This document shows, piece by piece, positions 51,852 through 60,380 of a stretch of DNA of 64,000 bases. The DNA is from Comamonas piscis. GTDB lineage: Bacteria; Pseudomonadota; Gammaproteobacteria; Burkholderiales; Burkholderiaceae_C. Positions within the stretch are counted from its first letter, which is position 1, and every line of letters begins with the position of its first letter. Made by a program: the position numbers and the translations under genes. The stretch spans positions 558,001 to 622,000 of the forward strand of contig NZ_CP058554.1 of the NCBI RefSeq assembly GCF_014109725.1, written 5' to 3'. The notes under the pieces are model-generated. The model was not told where the DNA came from. It searched no databases and saw only the letters and a program-made list of their open reading frames with translations.

Positions 51852-52760
51852 ATGGATACCAAAGTATTGAGGCACTATCCCGGACGCATGGCCGATGTCG
51901 GCGGTGTGCCGGTTTTGCGCGCCCTGCCGCAGCGCGGCCGGCGCATGGTGGGCGCCTGGTGTTTTCTGGACCACGCCGGCCCCTCGCATTTTGAGTCCGG
52001 CCCCGGCATGCAGGTGGGCCCGCACCCGCACACCTGCTTGCAGACCTTTACCTGGATGATTGAGGGCGAGATCCTGCACCGCGACAGCCTGGGCAGCGAG
52101 CAGCCGATCCGCCCCGGCCAGGTCAACCTGATGACCGCTGGCAAGGGTATTGCGCACTCGGAAGAGAGCCTGGGCAAGCCAGACTTTCATGCCGTACAGC
52201 TGTGGATTGCATTGCCCAAGGACCAGCGCTTTATGCCCCCGCGTTTTCAGCACTACCCGCAGTTGCCCCGCTTGCAGTCGCAAGGTGTGCAGATGACGGT
52301 GCTGGCTGGTGCCTGGATGGGCGAGCAGGCGCCCACGGAGGTACACAGCCCCCTGGTCGCCGTGGATATGGAGGCCGCGCAAGCAGCCAGCGCCACCTTG
52401 GACTTGCGACCAGATTTTGAATACGCGGTGCTCTGCCTCTATGGCGATCTGCAGGTCAACGGCGAACTGGCACCAAGCAACGAGCTGGTCTACCTGCCCG
52501 ATGGCCAGACCACCGTAGATCTGCAGTGCGGCGCCGGCAGCCGCTGCATCTTGCTGGGTGGCACGCCCTATGAAGGCGGCGTGATGATCTGGTGGAACTT
52601 TGTTGGCCAGAGCCAGGAAGAGATCGAAGGCTTTTTGCGCGACTGGCACAACGGCGAAGGTTTTGGCGCGCCAGTGGCCTCGCCCTTGCCGGCGCTGGTG
52701 GCACCTTCGCTGGAAGGCGTGCACCTTCGCAGCCCAGGCGAGGCAGCTGCTGCGGACTGA
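51852..52760 (+). CDS. Pirin-family protein (bicupin)
   Basis: 302 residues. The pirin metal-binding segment is complete: GPHPHTCLQTFTWMIEGEILHRDSLGSEQPIRPGQVNLMTAGKGIAHSEES, with the His-x-His, His and Glu/His ligands. The second cupin has FEYAVLCLYGDLQVNGELAPSNELVYLPDGQ. Several bacterial pirins act as quercetin 2,3-dioxygenases or redox sensors; the role here is unknown. It converges on dinG with a 9-bp gap, without room for a separate terminator. Confidence 0.92.
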   Translation: MDTKVLRHYPGRMADVGGVPVLRALPQRGRRMVGAWCFLDHAGPSHFESGPGMQVGPHPHTCLQTFTWMIEGEILHRDSLGSEQPIRPGQVNLMTAGKGIAHSEESLGKPDFHAVQLWIALPKDQRFMPPRFQHYPQLPRLQSQGVQMTVLAGAWMGEQAPTEVHSPLVAVDMEAAQAASATLDLRPDFEYAVLCLYGDLQVNGELAPSNELVYLPDGQTTVDLQCGAGSRCILLGGTPYEGGVMIWWNFVGQSQEEIEGFLRDWHNGEGFGAPVASPLPALVAPSLEGVHLRSPGEAAAAD

Positions 52761-52769
52761 ACGTCGCTG

Positions 52770-54953
52770 CTAGGACGGCTGCGCCGTGCGGCGGTGCAGC
52801 GCAAACGGCGGCAGGCTGGCCAGCAGGCGCTGGCCGTAGCCGGTGCGCACCAGGCGCTTGTCGTAGCAGTAGACATGGGCCTGGTCCACCTCGGTGCGTA
52901 TCGCGCGGCCCACCCATTGCGCCAGGCGGATGGCGGTGGCGGGCACCACAATCTCGCTGAAGGGGTCGCGGCCTGAGTTTCTGAGCCATTCGGCGCGGGC
53001 CTCGTCCACCGGGTCGTCGGGCGGTGCAAAAGGCAGCTTGGTGATAAATAGCGACTCACACAGCGCGCCGGGTAGGTCCAGCCCTTCCCCAAAGCTTTGC
53101 ATGCCAAAGATGATGGAAGGCAGGCCAGCGGCGACCCGCTCGCGGTGCTGCTGCAGCAGCTGGCTGCGGGGCAGGGTGTTTTGTACCAGCACATGCTGGC
53201 GCATCGCGGTGGGCAGCGCATCAACGGCCAGGCGCATTTGCTCGCGCGAGGTGAACAGCACCAGCCCGCCCGATTGCACCTGGGCCAGGTCTTCCAGCAA
53301 CGCATCCACCATCTCGCTGGCGAACTGCTGGGGCGTGCGCGGGTCGGCCTGGGTCTCGGTAACGACCAGGCTGCCTTGCTCGGCGTAGTTGAAGGGGCTG
53401 GCGACTTCCAGCGTGGAGACGGCCGGGTCGTTGTAGAGGCCCGATTCGCGCAAAAAGAAATCAAACTGGCCGCCGCTGGTGAGCGTGGCCGATGTCAGCA
53501 CGGCGCCGCGCACCTGGTTCCACAGATGGTGGCGCAGGGTGGAGCCGGGAATCACCGGGCTGGCATAGGCCTTGATCGCGACAAAATCGCCGACGACATC
53601 CAGGGTGAACCACTTGGCGGCTGGCACGCTGCCCTGAGGCGCATCCTGCAGCAGCAGCTGGGTGGTGTCATGCACGGCCTCCAGGCGGGGGGCCAGGCTG
53701 CCGACCTGGGCATACAGGGTGGACAGGCGCTTGGCCTCGTCGGGCCGGTCCCGCATCTGCGCGCGCAAGGCCTTGGAGATGGCCTGCAGCACATCCAGAA
53801 AGGCGCTGGCATGGTGGGCGGCCTGCGCCAGCGGCTCCAGCAGCGCAGGCGGCAGCTCACCCCGGGGCAGGCGCACGCGGGCGGGGCCACGGCCGCCCGA
53901 TTGCAGTTGCTGGCGCATGCCCTCGCCATACTCGTCCATTACCAGCCGTGCGCAATCCTGCAAATGCTGGCGCAGTTGGCCGGAGTGGCGGGGGATGTCC
54001 ACTATCTCGCTGACCTCGACCAAGGCGCCCACGCGCTGCGCGCGGCTGGCGAGCTTGTCGATCCAGGTGAGCTGGCTCAGGTTCATCTCGCAGGCGAACT
54101 GCGACAGCGCGGTGGCCGGCAGGTGGTGGGCCTCGTCGAGGATCAGCAGGCAGTTGTCCAACTCGGGCAGCAGGCGCGCGCCCAAGGTGGACAGCAGCAA
54201 ATCATGGTTGGCCACCAGCACCTGGGCCTGGACCAGGTCCTTGCGCTTTTCGTAATAGCTGCAGCTGCCGAACACCGGACAGTGCTTGCCAGTGCAGGAG
54301 CTGCCTTCTGCTGCCACGGGGCTCCAGACCTCGGGCTCAGGCGGGGTGTCCAGGCTGTCGCGGTCGCCATCCCAGCCCCGGGTGGCCAGCGCATCGGCCA
54401 TGCTGGTGTAGAACTGCAGCCGCGCGGCGTTTTCTTGCGGGCTGCGCTGCGCCTGGCGCGCCTGCGCGGCCTCTTCGGGGAAAAAATCGTCGTCAATGGG
54501 CTCCGCGCCATCGGCGCCATCGCCCTGGGCCACACTGGCCAGCCGCTCCAGCTTGAGCTTGCAGACATAGCGGCCCCGGCCTTTGGCCAGCGCGTATTTG
54601 AAGGGCTGGTCCATCTGCTTGGCGAGCGCCGGCAAATCCTTGCTGACCAGCTGCTCTTGCAAGGCTACCGTGGCTGTGGAGATCAGCACGCGCGTGCCCC
54701 GCTCCAACGCCATCGCAATCGCAGGCAGCGCATAGGCGAGCGACTTGCCGACCCCCGTGCCCGCCTGAATCACCGCAATCGCGCGCTGTGGCTCTTCGTC
54801 CTCTTCGAGCTTGCCCAGCTGGGCCGTGGCAAAGGTCTCGGCCACTTTTTCAGCCATCAGCCGCTGGCCAGGGCGCGAGCGAAAACCGCCCTCGACATTG
54901 ACCATGCGATCGAAGGCGGAGACAGCGTTGCGGGCCCATTCAGAACTAGACAT
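52770..54953 (-). CDS. dinG: ATP-dependent DNA helicase DinG
   Basis: 727 residues, XPD-like superfamily 2 helicase. Walker A AGTGVGKSLAYALP near residue 64, STATVALQEQLVSKDLPAL, four Fe-S cysteine region (YVCKLKLERL and CTGKHCPVFGSCSYYEKRKDL), then LLILDEAHHLP (DEAH box), and the C-terminal SLIIFGMQSFGEGLDLPG and QWVGRAIRTEVDQ. It unwinds R-loops and stalled forks. Start at 54953; an upstream in-frame ATG adds 6 residues. Ribosome site weak. Confidence 0.92.
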   Translation of the reverse strand: MSSSEWARNAVSAFDRMVNVEGGFRSRPGQRLMAEKVAETFATAQLGKLEEDEEPQRAIAVIQAGTGVGKSLAYALPAIAMALERGTRVLISTATVALQEQLVSKDLPALAKQMDQPFKYALAKGRGRYVCKLKLERLASVAQGDGADGAEPIDDDFFPEEAAQARQAQRSPQENAARLQFYTSMADALATRGWDGDRDSLDTPPEPEVWSPVAAEGSSCTGKHCPVFGSCSYYEKRKDLVQAQVLVANHDLLLSTLGARLLPELDNCLLILDEAHHLPATALSQFACEMNLSQLTWIDKLASRAQRVGALVEVSEIVDIPRHSGQLRQHLQDCARLVMDEYGEGMRQQLQSGGRGPARVRLPRGELPPALLEPLAQAAHHASAFLDVLQAISKALRAQMRDRPDEAKRLSTLYAQVGSLAPRLEAVHDTTQLLLQDAPQGSVPAAKWFTLDVVGDFVAIKAYASPVIPGSTLRHHLWNQVRGAVLTSATLTSGGQFDFFLRESGLYNDPAVSTLEVASPFNYAEQGSLVVTETQADPRTPQQFASEMVDALLEDLAQVQSGGLVLFTSREQMRLAVDALPTAMRQHVLVQNTLPRSQLLQQHRERVAAGLPSIIFGMQSFGEGLDLPGALCESLFITKLPFAPPDDPVDEARAEWLRNSGRDPFSEIVVPATAIRLAQWVGRAIRTEVDQAHVYCYDKRLVRTGYGQRLLASLPPFALHRRTAQPS

Positions 54954-55251
54954 AGGCGGGGAGTGTGGCATGGATCGACAGGCCAGCAGGATACTGGGGT
55001 TTTATCCTGTATTTTGAAAATGTTAATAAATATTAAATAGATTATTTTTATGAAATTAGAAGCATGCAGTGACACTGACATTTGGCTGCATTTTCTGGCC
55101 TTTATGCACAGTAGAATGGTTCGCTTGTTCAAGTCTATTTGAGCGGGGTAAAAGAATAATCTATACCGAGCAGTAAGACGCACCAGTAAGGCGCACGCTT
55201 TGAGAGTCACACCGTGGCTCTTGTACGTTGCCCGTATGAATCAAGGTTGGA
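54954..55251. other. AT-rich 298-bp region before the polysaccharide cluster
   Basis: Plain AT-rich tracts at 55010-55060 contain TTGAAA at 55014-55019 and TAGATT at 55038-55043 (18 bp apart), a possible promoter for the O-polysaccharide genes. A second TAGAAT lies at 55112-55117. The rest holds no open frame or hairpin of note. Confidence 0.35.
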
Positions 55252-55605
55252 ATGGCCAATTATCAAATTACGACCACAGTCCTTGGCGTGCTGTTTGCCG
55301 CTGTGATTTTGTTTCTGATCCGTGGTGACAGGTTGTATCTGCGCCTGGGCCTGTTCTGGATGGCCGTGGCCTTGCTGGCCGTGTTGCTGGGAGTGTGGCC
55401 GCGCCTGCTGGACAACTTTGCCGATAGTCTGGGGATTCGTTATTCGCCCACCTTGCTGCTGGTGTGTGCGGTCGGGGTGCTGTTTATCAAGGCCCTGCAT
55501 GCGGATATGGTGAATACCCGTATAGAGCGGCAAGTGCGCCGCCTTCATCAGAGCCTGGCGCTGCTGCAAATCAAAAATCAGCAAGCCGCCCCTGAAAAGC
55601 GCTGA
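55252..55605 (+). CDS. DUF2304-family membrane protein
   Basis: 117 residues with three membrane helices (TTTVLGVLFAAVILFLI, RLGLFWMAVALLAVLLGVW, YSPTLLLVCAVGVLFIKAL) and a cytosolic coiled-coil-like tail (RIERQVRRLHQSLALLQIKNQ). DUF2304 proteins commonly sit beside a DPM1-type GT2 gene in polysaccharide or lipid-glycosylation clusters, and such a GT2 gene is at 62959 here. Probably the membrane partner of that type of enzyme; unproven. It is the first gene of this cluster. Confidence 0.8.
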   Translation: MANYQITTTVLGVLFAAVILFLIRGDRLYLRLGLFWMAVALLAVLLGVWPRLLDNFADSLGIRYSPTLLLVCAVGVLFIKALHADMVNTRIERQVRRLHQSLALLQIKNQQAAPEKR

Positions 55606-55643
55606 GGCACTGCCCCAGACTTCCCTCTACCGAGATTATCCGA

Positions 55644-57104
55644 ATGTCCAAACTCACGCCCGTCATCCTGTGCGGTGGCAATGGAACTCGCCTGTGGCCT
55701 TTGTCACGCGAGCACTATCCCAAACAGTTCTTGAGTTTGGCCAATGATGGCCAGTCCATGTTGCAGAACACGGCGCTGCGCCTGGCCGGCGTCAACCCGG
55801 ACATTGCGCAAACCTGCCCCGTGCTGGTCTGCAATGCCGACCACCGCTTCCTGGCCGCGCAGCAGTTGCAGGAGCAGGGCATTGCCGGTGCCAAGCTGGT
55901 GCTGGAGCCCGCTGGCAGAAACACGGCACCCGCGCTGACCCTGGCGGCCCTGGTGGCCGAGCCCAGCGCCGTGCTGCTCGCCATGCCCGCTGACCATGTG
56001 ATGACGCGGCCGGAGCAACTGCACCGCGCGGTTGAGGCGGCCTGGCCGCTGGCCAGCGAAGGCGCAATGGTGACCTTTGGCATCGTGGCCAACCGGCCTG
56101 AGACGGGTTATGGCTATATCCAGAAGGGGGTGGAGGAGCGCAATGGCTCCTTTCGCATCCAGAGCTTTGCTGAAAAACCCACTTTGGAACTGGCTGAACA
56201 GTACCTGCGCAGTGGTGATTATCTGTGGAACAGCGGCTTGTTCATGGTGCGTGCCGACCAATGGCTGAAGGCGATGGGCGCGTTGCAGCCCGAGATGCTG
56301 CGAGCCTGCGAGCAGGCCATGGCCCAGAGCAGTCAGGACATGGACTTTATCCGCCCTGATAGCGAGCTGTTCGGTGCTTGCCCCGCAGACTCCATCGATT
56401 ACGCCGTGATGGAAAAGCTGCCAGTGCGCCCCGAGCTGGGCGTGCCCGCGCGCGTTGTGCCGCTGGATGCCGGTTGGTCCGATCTGGGTGCTTGGGATGC
56501 CCTGTGGGATGTGTTGCCCCGCGATGCGCAGGGCAATGCTGGCAGCGGCGAGACCTTGGCCATTGATACCCGCAACAGCCTGCTGTTCTCGGAAAGCCGT
56601 TTGATTGCAGCAGTGGGTCTGGACAATGTGGTGGTGGTCGAGACGCCCGATGCCGTGCTGGTGGTCGACAAATCCCGCACCCAAGACGTGAAGAAGGTGG
56701 TGGCTGAGCTCAAGGCCCAGAACCGCAGCATGGCCTCGGCCCACCGCAAGGTGCACCGCCCTTGGGGCTGGTACGACAGCATCGATGGCGGCAGCCGCTT
56801 CCAGGTCAAGCGCATCGTCGTCAATCCGGGCTCGCAGCTGAGCCTGCAGATGCACCACCACCGCGCCGAGCATTGGGTAGTGGTCAAGGGCACCGCAGAA
56901 GTGACTAAGGGCGACGAGACCTTTCTCCTCAGCGAGAACGAATCGACCTATATCCCGCTGGGCCATGTGCACCGGCTGGCCAATCCCGGCATGGTGCCGT
57001 TGGAGATCATCGAAGTGCAGTCGGGCAGCTATCTGGGCGAGGACGATATCGTGCGCTTTGAAGACACCTACGGCCGCGCGCCCGAGCTGGTGAGCGGCAA
57101 ATGA
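55644..57104 (+). CDS. manC: Mannose-1-phosphate guanylyltransferase / mannose-6-phosphate isomerase
   Basis: 486 residues, type II bifunctional form. N-terminal nucleotidyltransferase: LCGGNGTRLWPLSREHYPKQFL, ADHVM, FAEKPTLELAEQYL and WNSGLFMVRADQWL. C-terminal cupin isomerase: HRPWGWYDSIDGGSRFQVKRI, NPGSQLSLQMHHHRAEHWVVVKGTAEV, with the metal His. It turns Man-6-P/Man-1-P and GTP into GDP-mannose. No manB (phosphomannomutase) is in the window. It overlaps the permease gene by 4 bp. Confidence 0.95.
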   Translation: MSKLTPVILCGGNGTRLWPLSREHYPKQFLSLANDGQSMLQNTALRLAGVNPDIAQTCPVLVCNADHRFLAAQQLQEQGIAGAKLVLEPAGRNTAPALTLAALVAEPSAVLLAMPADHVMTRPEQLHRAVEAAWPLASEGAMVTFGIVANRPETGYGYIQKGVEERNGSFRIQSFAEKPTLELAEQYLRSGDYLWNSGLFMVRADQWLKAMGALQPEMLRACEQAMAQSSQDMDFIRPDSELFGACPADSIDYAVMEKLPVRPELGVPARVVPLDAGWSDLGAWDALWDVLPRDAQGNAGSGETLAIDTRNSLLFSESRLIAAVGLDNVVVVETPDAVLVVDKSRTQDVKKVVAELKAQNRSMASAHRKVHRPWGWYDSIDGGSRFQVKRIVVNPGSQLSLQMHHHRAEHWVVVKGTAEVTKGDETFLLSENESTYIPLGHVHRLANPGMVPLEIIEVQSGSYLGEDDIVRFEDTYGRAPELVSGK

Positions 57105-57910
57105 ACCTGCCCGGCCTGTCCATGCTGCGTGCGCTGTGGGCCTACCGCAGTTTTGTGTGGAGCAGCGTGATGCGCGAGTTCCATGGCAAATACCGAGAGT
57201 CGTTGTTCGGGGCATTCTGGTCGGTGGCCAACCCGCTGACGATGATCGTCATCTACACGGTGGTGTTTGGGCAGCTGATGCGCAACACCTTGCCTGGCCA
57301 TGAGCAGACGCCGTTCGCCTTCAGCATCTACCTTTGCGCCGGTGTCGTCACCTGGAGCCTGTTTGCCGAGATGCTGTCCCGGCTGAACCATGTGTTCCTG
57401 GAGCATGGCAACCTCATCAAGAAATCCAATTTTCCAAGGATCTGCCTGCCTGCCATCGTCACCGTCTCGGCGCTGATCAACTTTGGCATTGTCTTTGCGC
57501 TGTACCTGGCATTTCTGGCCCTCATCGGCCATTGGCCGGGTGTTGCGCTGCTGGCGGTGTTGCCGCTGCTGGCATTGCAGGTGCTGTTTGCCTTGGGCCT
57601 GGGCGTTTTTCTGGGGACGCTCAATGTGTTCTTCCGGGATGTGGGCCAACTCACAGGGGTGGTGCTGCAGTTCTGGTTCTGGTTGACGCCGATCGTCTAC
57701 ACCTTGCCTGCCTTGCCAGAAAAGGTTCGGAGTCTGATCGTCTGGAACCCCATGTATGCGCTGATGGCTGCGTACCAGCAGATCTTTTTGGACAAAGCCT
57801 TTCCCGCGTTCAGCTCTCTGCTGCCACTGGCTGTCTTGACGCTCTTCTTTCTGATGCTTGGCGCAGTTTTTTTTATGGCCCGCGTGGGTGAACTGGTGGA
57901 TGAGCTGTGA
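57101..57910 (+). CDS. wzm: O-polysaccharide ABC exporter permease
   Basis: 269 residues, ABC-2 type, about six helices. It has MREFHGKYRESLFGAFWSVANPLTMIVIYTVVFG near the N-terminus and a middle GNLIKKSNFPRICLPAIVTVSALINF, typical of Wzm/KpsM-like permeases. It moves undecaprenyl-linked polymer to the periplasm. The start overlaps manC (ATGA), and the stop overlaps the Wzt start by 1 bp (TGATG). Confidence 0.92.
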   Translation: MNLPGLSMLRALWAYRSFVWSSVMREFHGKYRESLFGAFWSVANPLTMIVIYTVVFGQLMRNTLPGHEQTPFAFSIYLCAGVVTWSLFAEMLSRLNHVFLEHGNLIKKSNFPRICLPAIVTVSALINFGIVFALYLAFLALIGHWPGVALLAVLPLLALQVLFALGLGVFLGTLNVFFRDVGQLTGVVLQFWFWLTPIVYTLPALPEKVRSLIVWNPMYALMAAYQQIFLDKAFPAFSSLLPLAVLTLFFLMLGAVFFMARVGELVDEL

Positions 57911-59124
57911 TGACCGTGCTGACAGTTACCAATATCGGCAAGGCCTATAAACGCTACCCCAGCAAATGGCTGCGGGCCTGGGAGTGGGTCAGCCGCCGCA
58001 TCACGCATGAAAAGACCTGGGTATTGCGCGATATCAGTTTTGTCGTGCAACCCGGAGAGGCGCTTGGCATCATCGGTGTCAACGGTGCGGGCAAGAGCAC
58101 GCTGCTCAAGATCATCACCGGAACGACACAGCCAACACAAGGCAGTGTGGCAAGCCAGGGCCGGGTAGCAGCGCTGCTGGAGCTGGGCATGGGATTTCAC
58201 CCTGATTTCACAGGTCGACAGAATGTGTTCATGGCTGGCCAATTGCTGGGATTGAGCCACGAAGAAATAGTCAGCCAGTTCTCTGCGATACAGGCCTTTG
58301 CGGAGATCGGCAATTACATGGATCGCCCGGTTCGCATGTACTCCAGTGGCATGCAGATGCGACTGGCTTTTAGCGTGGCGACGGCGGTCCGGCCCGATGT
58401 GCTGATCGTCGATGAAGCCCTGTCCGTCGGAGATGCCTATTTCCAGCACAAATGTTTCAACAAGATCCGAGAGTTCCGGGAGCAGGGCACCTCACTGCTG
58501 ATTGTTTCGCATGACCGGGGGGCCATTCAGAGTCTGTGCAGCCGTGCGCTGCTGTTGGAAAAAGGACTGGTTATCAAGGACGGTAAACCGGAAGAGGTGA
58601 TGGACTATTACAACGCCTTGATCGCAGAGCGTGAAACGGCCACGGTCAAGCTGACTCGCCTGGCGGACGGCAGAGTCCAAACCACATCCGGCACTGGAGA
58701 GGCACGTGTCCATGCCATAGCGCTTTTTAACGCGCATGGAGAGGCCAGCGAATGTATCCATGTGGGTGAGCAGGTCCAGCTCAAGGTGACGATCGATCTG
58801 GCGTCGGATCTGCCGGACCTGGTTTTTGGTTACATGATCAAAGACCGTCTAGGCCAAGCTGTTTTTGGCACCAATACGCACCATCTCAAACTGGATTTGA
58901 AATCTCTGCAAAAAGGCAGCCAATTCACGCTGATATTTAGCTTTGCAGCCAATCTTGGCGTGGGTTCTTACGCCATATCGACCGCATTGCATTTGGCGAG
59001 CACCCATATGGCGGCCAATTTTGAATGGAAGGACTTGGCCTTGGTCTTCAATGTCATCAATGTCAATCACACGCAGTTCATCGGCGTCAACTGGATTCCG
59101 CCCCAAGTGGAGTGCCAGCGGTGA
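57910..59124 (+). CDS. wzt: O-polysaccharide ABC exporter ATPase with C-terminal carbohydrate-binding domain
   Basis: 404 residues. ATPase domain (1-~245): GVNGAGKSTLLKIITG (Walker A), MYSSGMQMRLAFSVATAV (signature), VLIVDEALSVGD (Walker B), LLIVSHDRGAIQSL. The C-terminal ~150 residues (about 255-404) form the beta-sandwich seen in O8/O9a Wzt: GEQVQLKVTIDLASDLPDLVFGYMIKDRLGQAVFGTNTHHL and a late FEWKDLALVFNVIN. In those systems the domain binds the terminal cap of the finished chain before export. The start (TGATG) is coupled to wzm, and the next gene starts within its last bases (GTGA). Confidence 0.93.
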   Translation: MTVLTVTNIGKAYKRYPSKWLRAWEWVSRRITHEKTWVLRDISFVVQPGEALGIIGVNGAGKSTLLKIITGTTQPTQGSVASQGRVAALLELGMGFHPDFTGRQNVFMAGQLLGLSHEEIVSQFSAIQAFAEIGNYMDRPVRMYSSGMQMRLAFSVATAVRPDVLIVDEALSVGDAYFQHKCFNKIREFREQGTSLLIVSHDRGAIQSLCSRALLLEKGLVIKDGKPEEVMDYYNALIAERETATVKLTRLADGRVQTTSGTGEARVHAIALFNAHGEASECIHVGEQVQLKVTIDLASDLPDLVFGYMIKDRLGQAVFGTNTHHLKLDLKSLQKGSQFTLIFSFAANLGVGSYAISTALHLASTHMAANFEWKDLALVFNVINVNHTQFIGVNWIPPQVECQR

Positions 59125-60380
59125 GCGCCTCTCATTTTTACCGAGCATTTGAAGACCGTTATCGAGGATCACGTGAGCTCATACGGAGGCGGCTGGAGGT
59201 CTATCGTCCTTTTATTCGCCCTCTGGCTGCATTGCACCAGGACGTTTCAGCGATCGATCTGGGCTGTGGCCGGGGAGAATGGTTGGAGCTGTTGCGTGAT
59301 ACCGGCATTCAGGCGCATGGCGTGGACAGCGATGCGCAGATGCTGCGCGCCTGTAGCGAGCAGGGATTGTCCGTGTCGCAGGAAGATGCCGTCGTGCATC
59401 TTCGTCTCCAGGAGAGTGAATCGCAAGCGCTCATCTCAGGCTTTCATATTGCCGAGCACCTCTCGTTCGAGCTGCTGCAGACGCTGATCGCTGAGGCGCT
59501 GCGCGTGCTCAAGCCAGGGGGGATCCTCATTCTGGAGACACCTAATCCAGAAAACCTGATGGTCGGTGCCCATAGCTTTTATCTTGACCCCAGCCATCAA
59601 CGCCCTCTACCGCCCTTGCTCCTGTCCTTTTTGGTCGAGCATGCCGGGTTTGAGCGCCTGAAAGTATTGCGTTTGCAGGAGGCGCCTGGCCTTCGCCATG
59701 ATCCAGACGTGAGCCTGCTGAATGTGATTGACGGGGCCAGCCCTGATTACGCGGTCGTGGCGCAGAAGTCTGGCGCGGTGCAAGCGGTGCCAGCACTCGA
59801 GGTCGCTTTCTCCAAGTCCTATGGCATCACCTGGCAAGCGCTGGCGAATCGTTATGACCACAGCCTGAACCAGAAACTGCAGGGTTTTGAGCAGCAACTG
59901 AAGACCTATGCGGACCTGGCCAAGTCCACGCAAAGCCGCCTCAGCGCAGCGGCAGACTCCATGTCGGCCATGCAGGCGCTGCTGCAGGCGCGCGAGGCCG
60001 AATGCACGGCCTTGCGCCAAAGCTGGTCATGGCGCATCACCGCGCCATTGCGCAAGGCCATGGCGCTCCTGGCTCCCGCAGGGCAGATGCTGGGCCGGGC
60101 CCTTCCCTCGGTGCTTGGTTTGCTCCACCGCCCTCTCTCCCGGGTGATCGCGGTCGTTCTGAGGGACCCCGCGCGCAGTGCAAGTCTCAACCGTTGGCTG
60201 CTGTCCCATTTCCCGAGCCTGCAAGCCCAGCTGAGGGCACTGGCACTCCGCGATCAACTGATGCCTGATCTGGAGGCGGAGCGGGGAGGCTTCAGCCATC
60301 CTCAGTCTTCCAATAACCTGTCATTGCGCGCACGTGAGATGCATGCCCGTCTTGAAAACCTCAGGAAAGGATGTCATTGA
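59121..60380 (+). CDS. Predicted chain-terminating methyltransferase with C-terminal coiled coil (WbdD-like)
   Basis: 419 residues. SAM-binding IDLGCGRGEWLELL (46-59) and a class I fold to about 215 (EALRVLKPGGILILETPNPENL). Residues ~246-300 are predicted by eye to be a coiled coil (LNQKLQGFEQQLKTYADLAKSTQSRLSAAADSM and on), followed by SWSWRITAPLRKAM, a motif common at the junction of O-antigen glycan enzymes. WbdD in E. coli O8/O9a caps polymannose by methylation, and its coiled coil sets chain length. Here the WbdD kinase part is not seen. GTG start at 59121, overlapping wzt; stop overlaps the next start by 1 bp. Confidence 0.8.
   Translation: MSASHFYRAFEDRYRGSRELIRRRLEVYRPFIRPLAALHQDVSAIDLGCGRGEWLELLRDTGIQAHGVDSDAQMLRACSEQGLSVSQEDAVVHLRLQESESQALISGFHIAEHLSFELLQTLIAEALRVLKPGGILILETPNPENLMVGAHSFYLDPSHQRPLPPLLLSFLVEHAGFERLKVLRLQEAPGLRHDPDVSLLNVIDGASPDYAVVAQKSGAVQAVPALEVAFSKSYGITWQALANRYDHSLNQKLQGFEQQLKTYADLAKSTQSRLSAAADSMSAMQALLQAREAECTALRQSWSWRITAPLRKAMALLAPAGQMLGRALPSVLGLLHRPLSRVIAVVLRDPARSASLNRWLLSHFPSLQAQLRALALRDQLMPDLEAERGGFSHPQSSNNLSLRAREMHARLENLRKGCH

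Noticed and set aside
53097..55040. 647-codon open frame opposite dinG
   Set aside because: Antisense shadow of the helicase; composition not protein-like.
55704..57215. 503-codon open frame opposite manC
   Set aside because: Antisense shadow of manC with no domain match.
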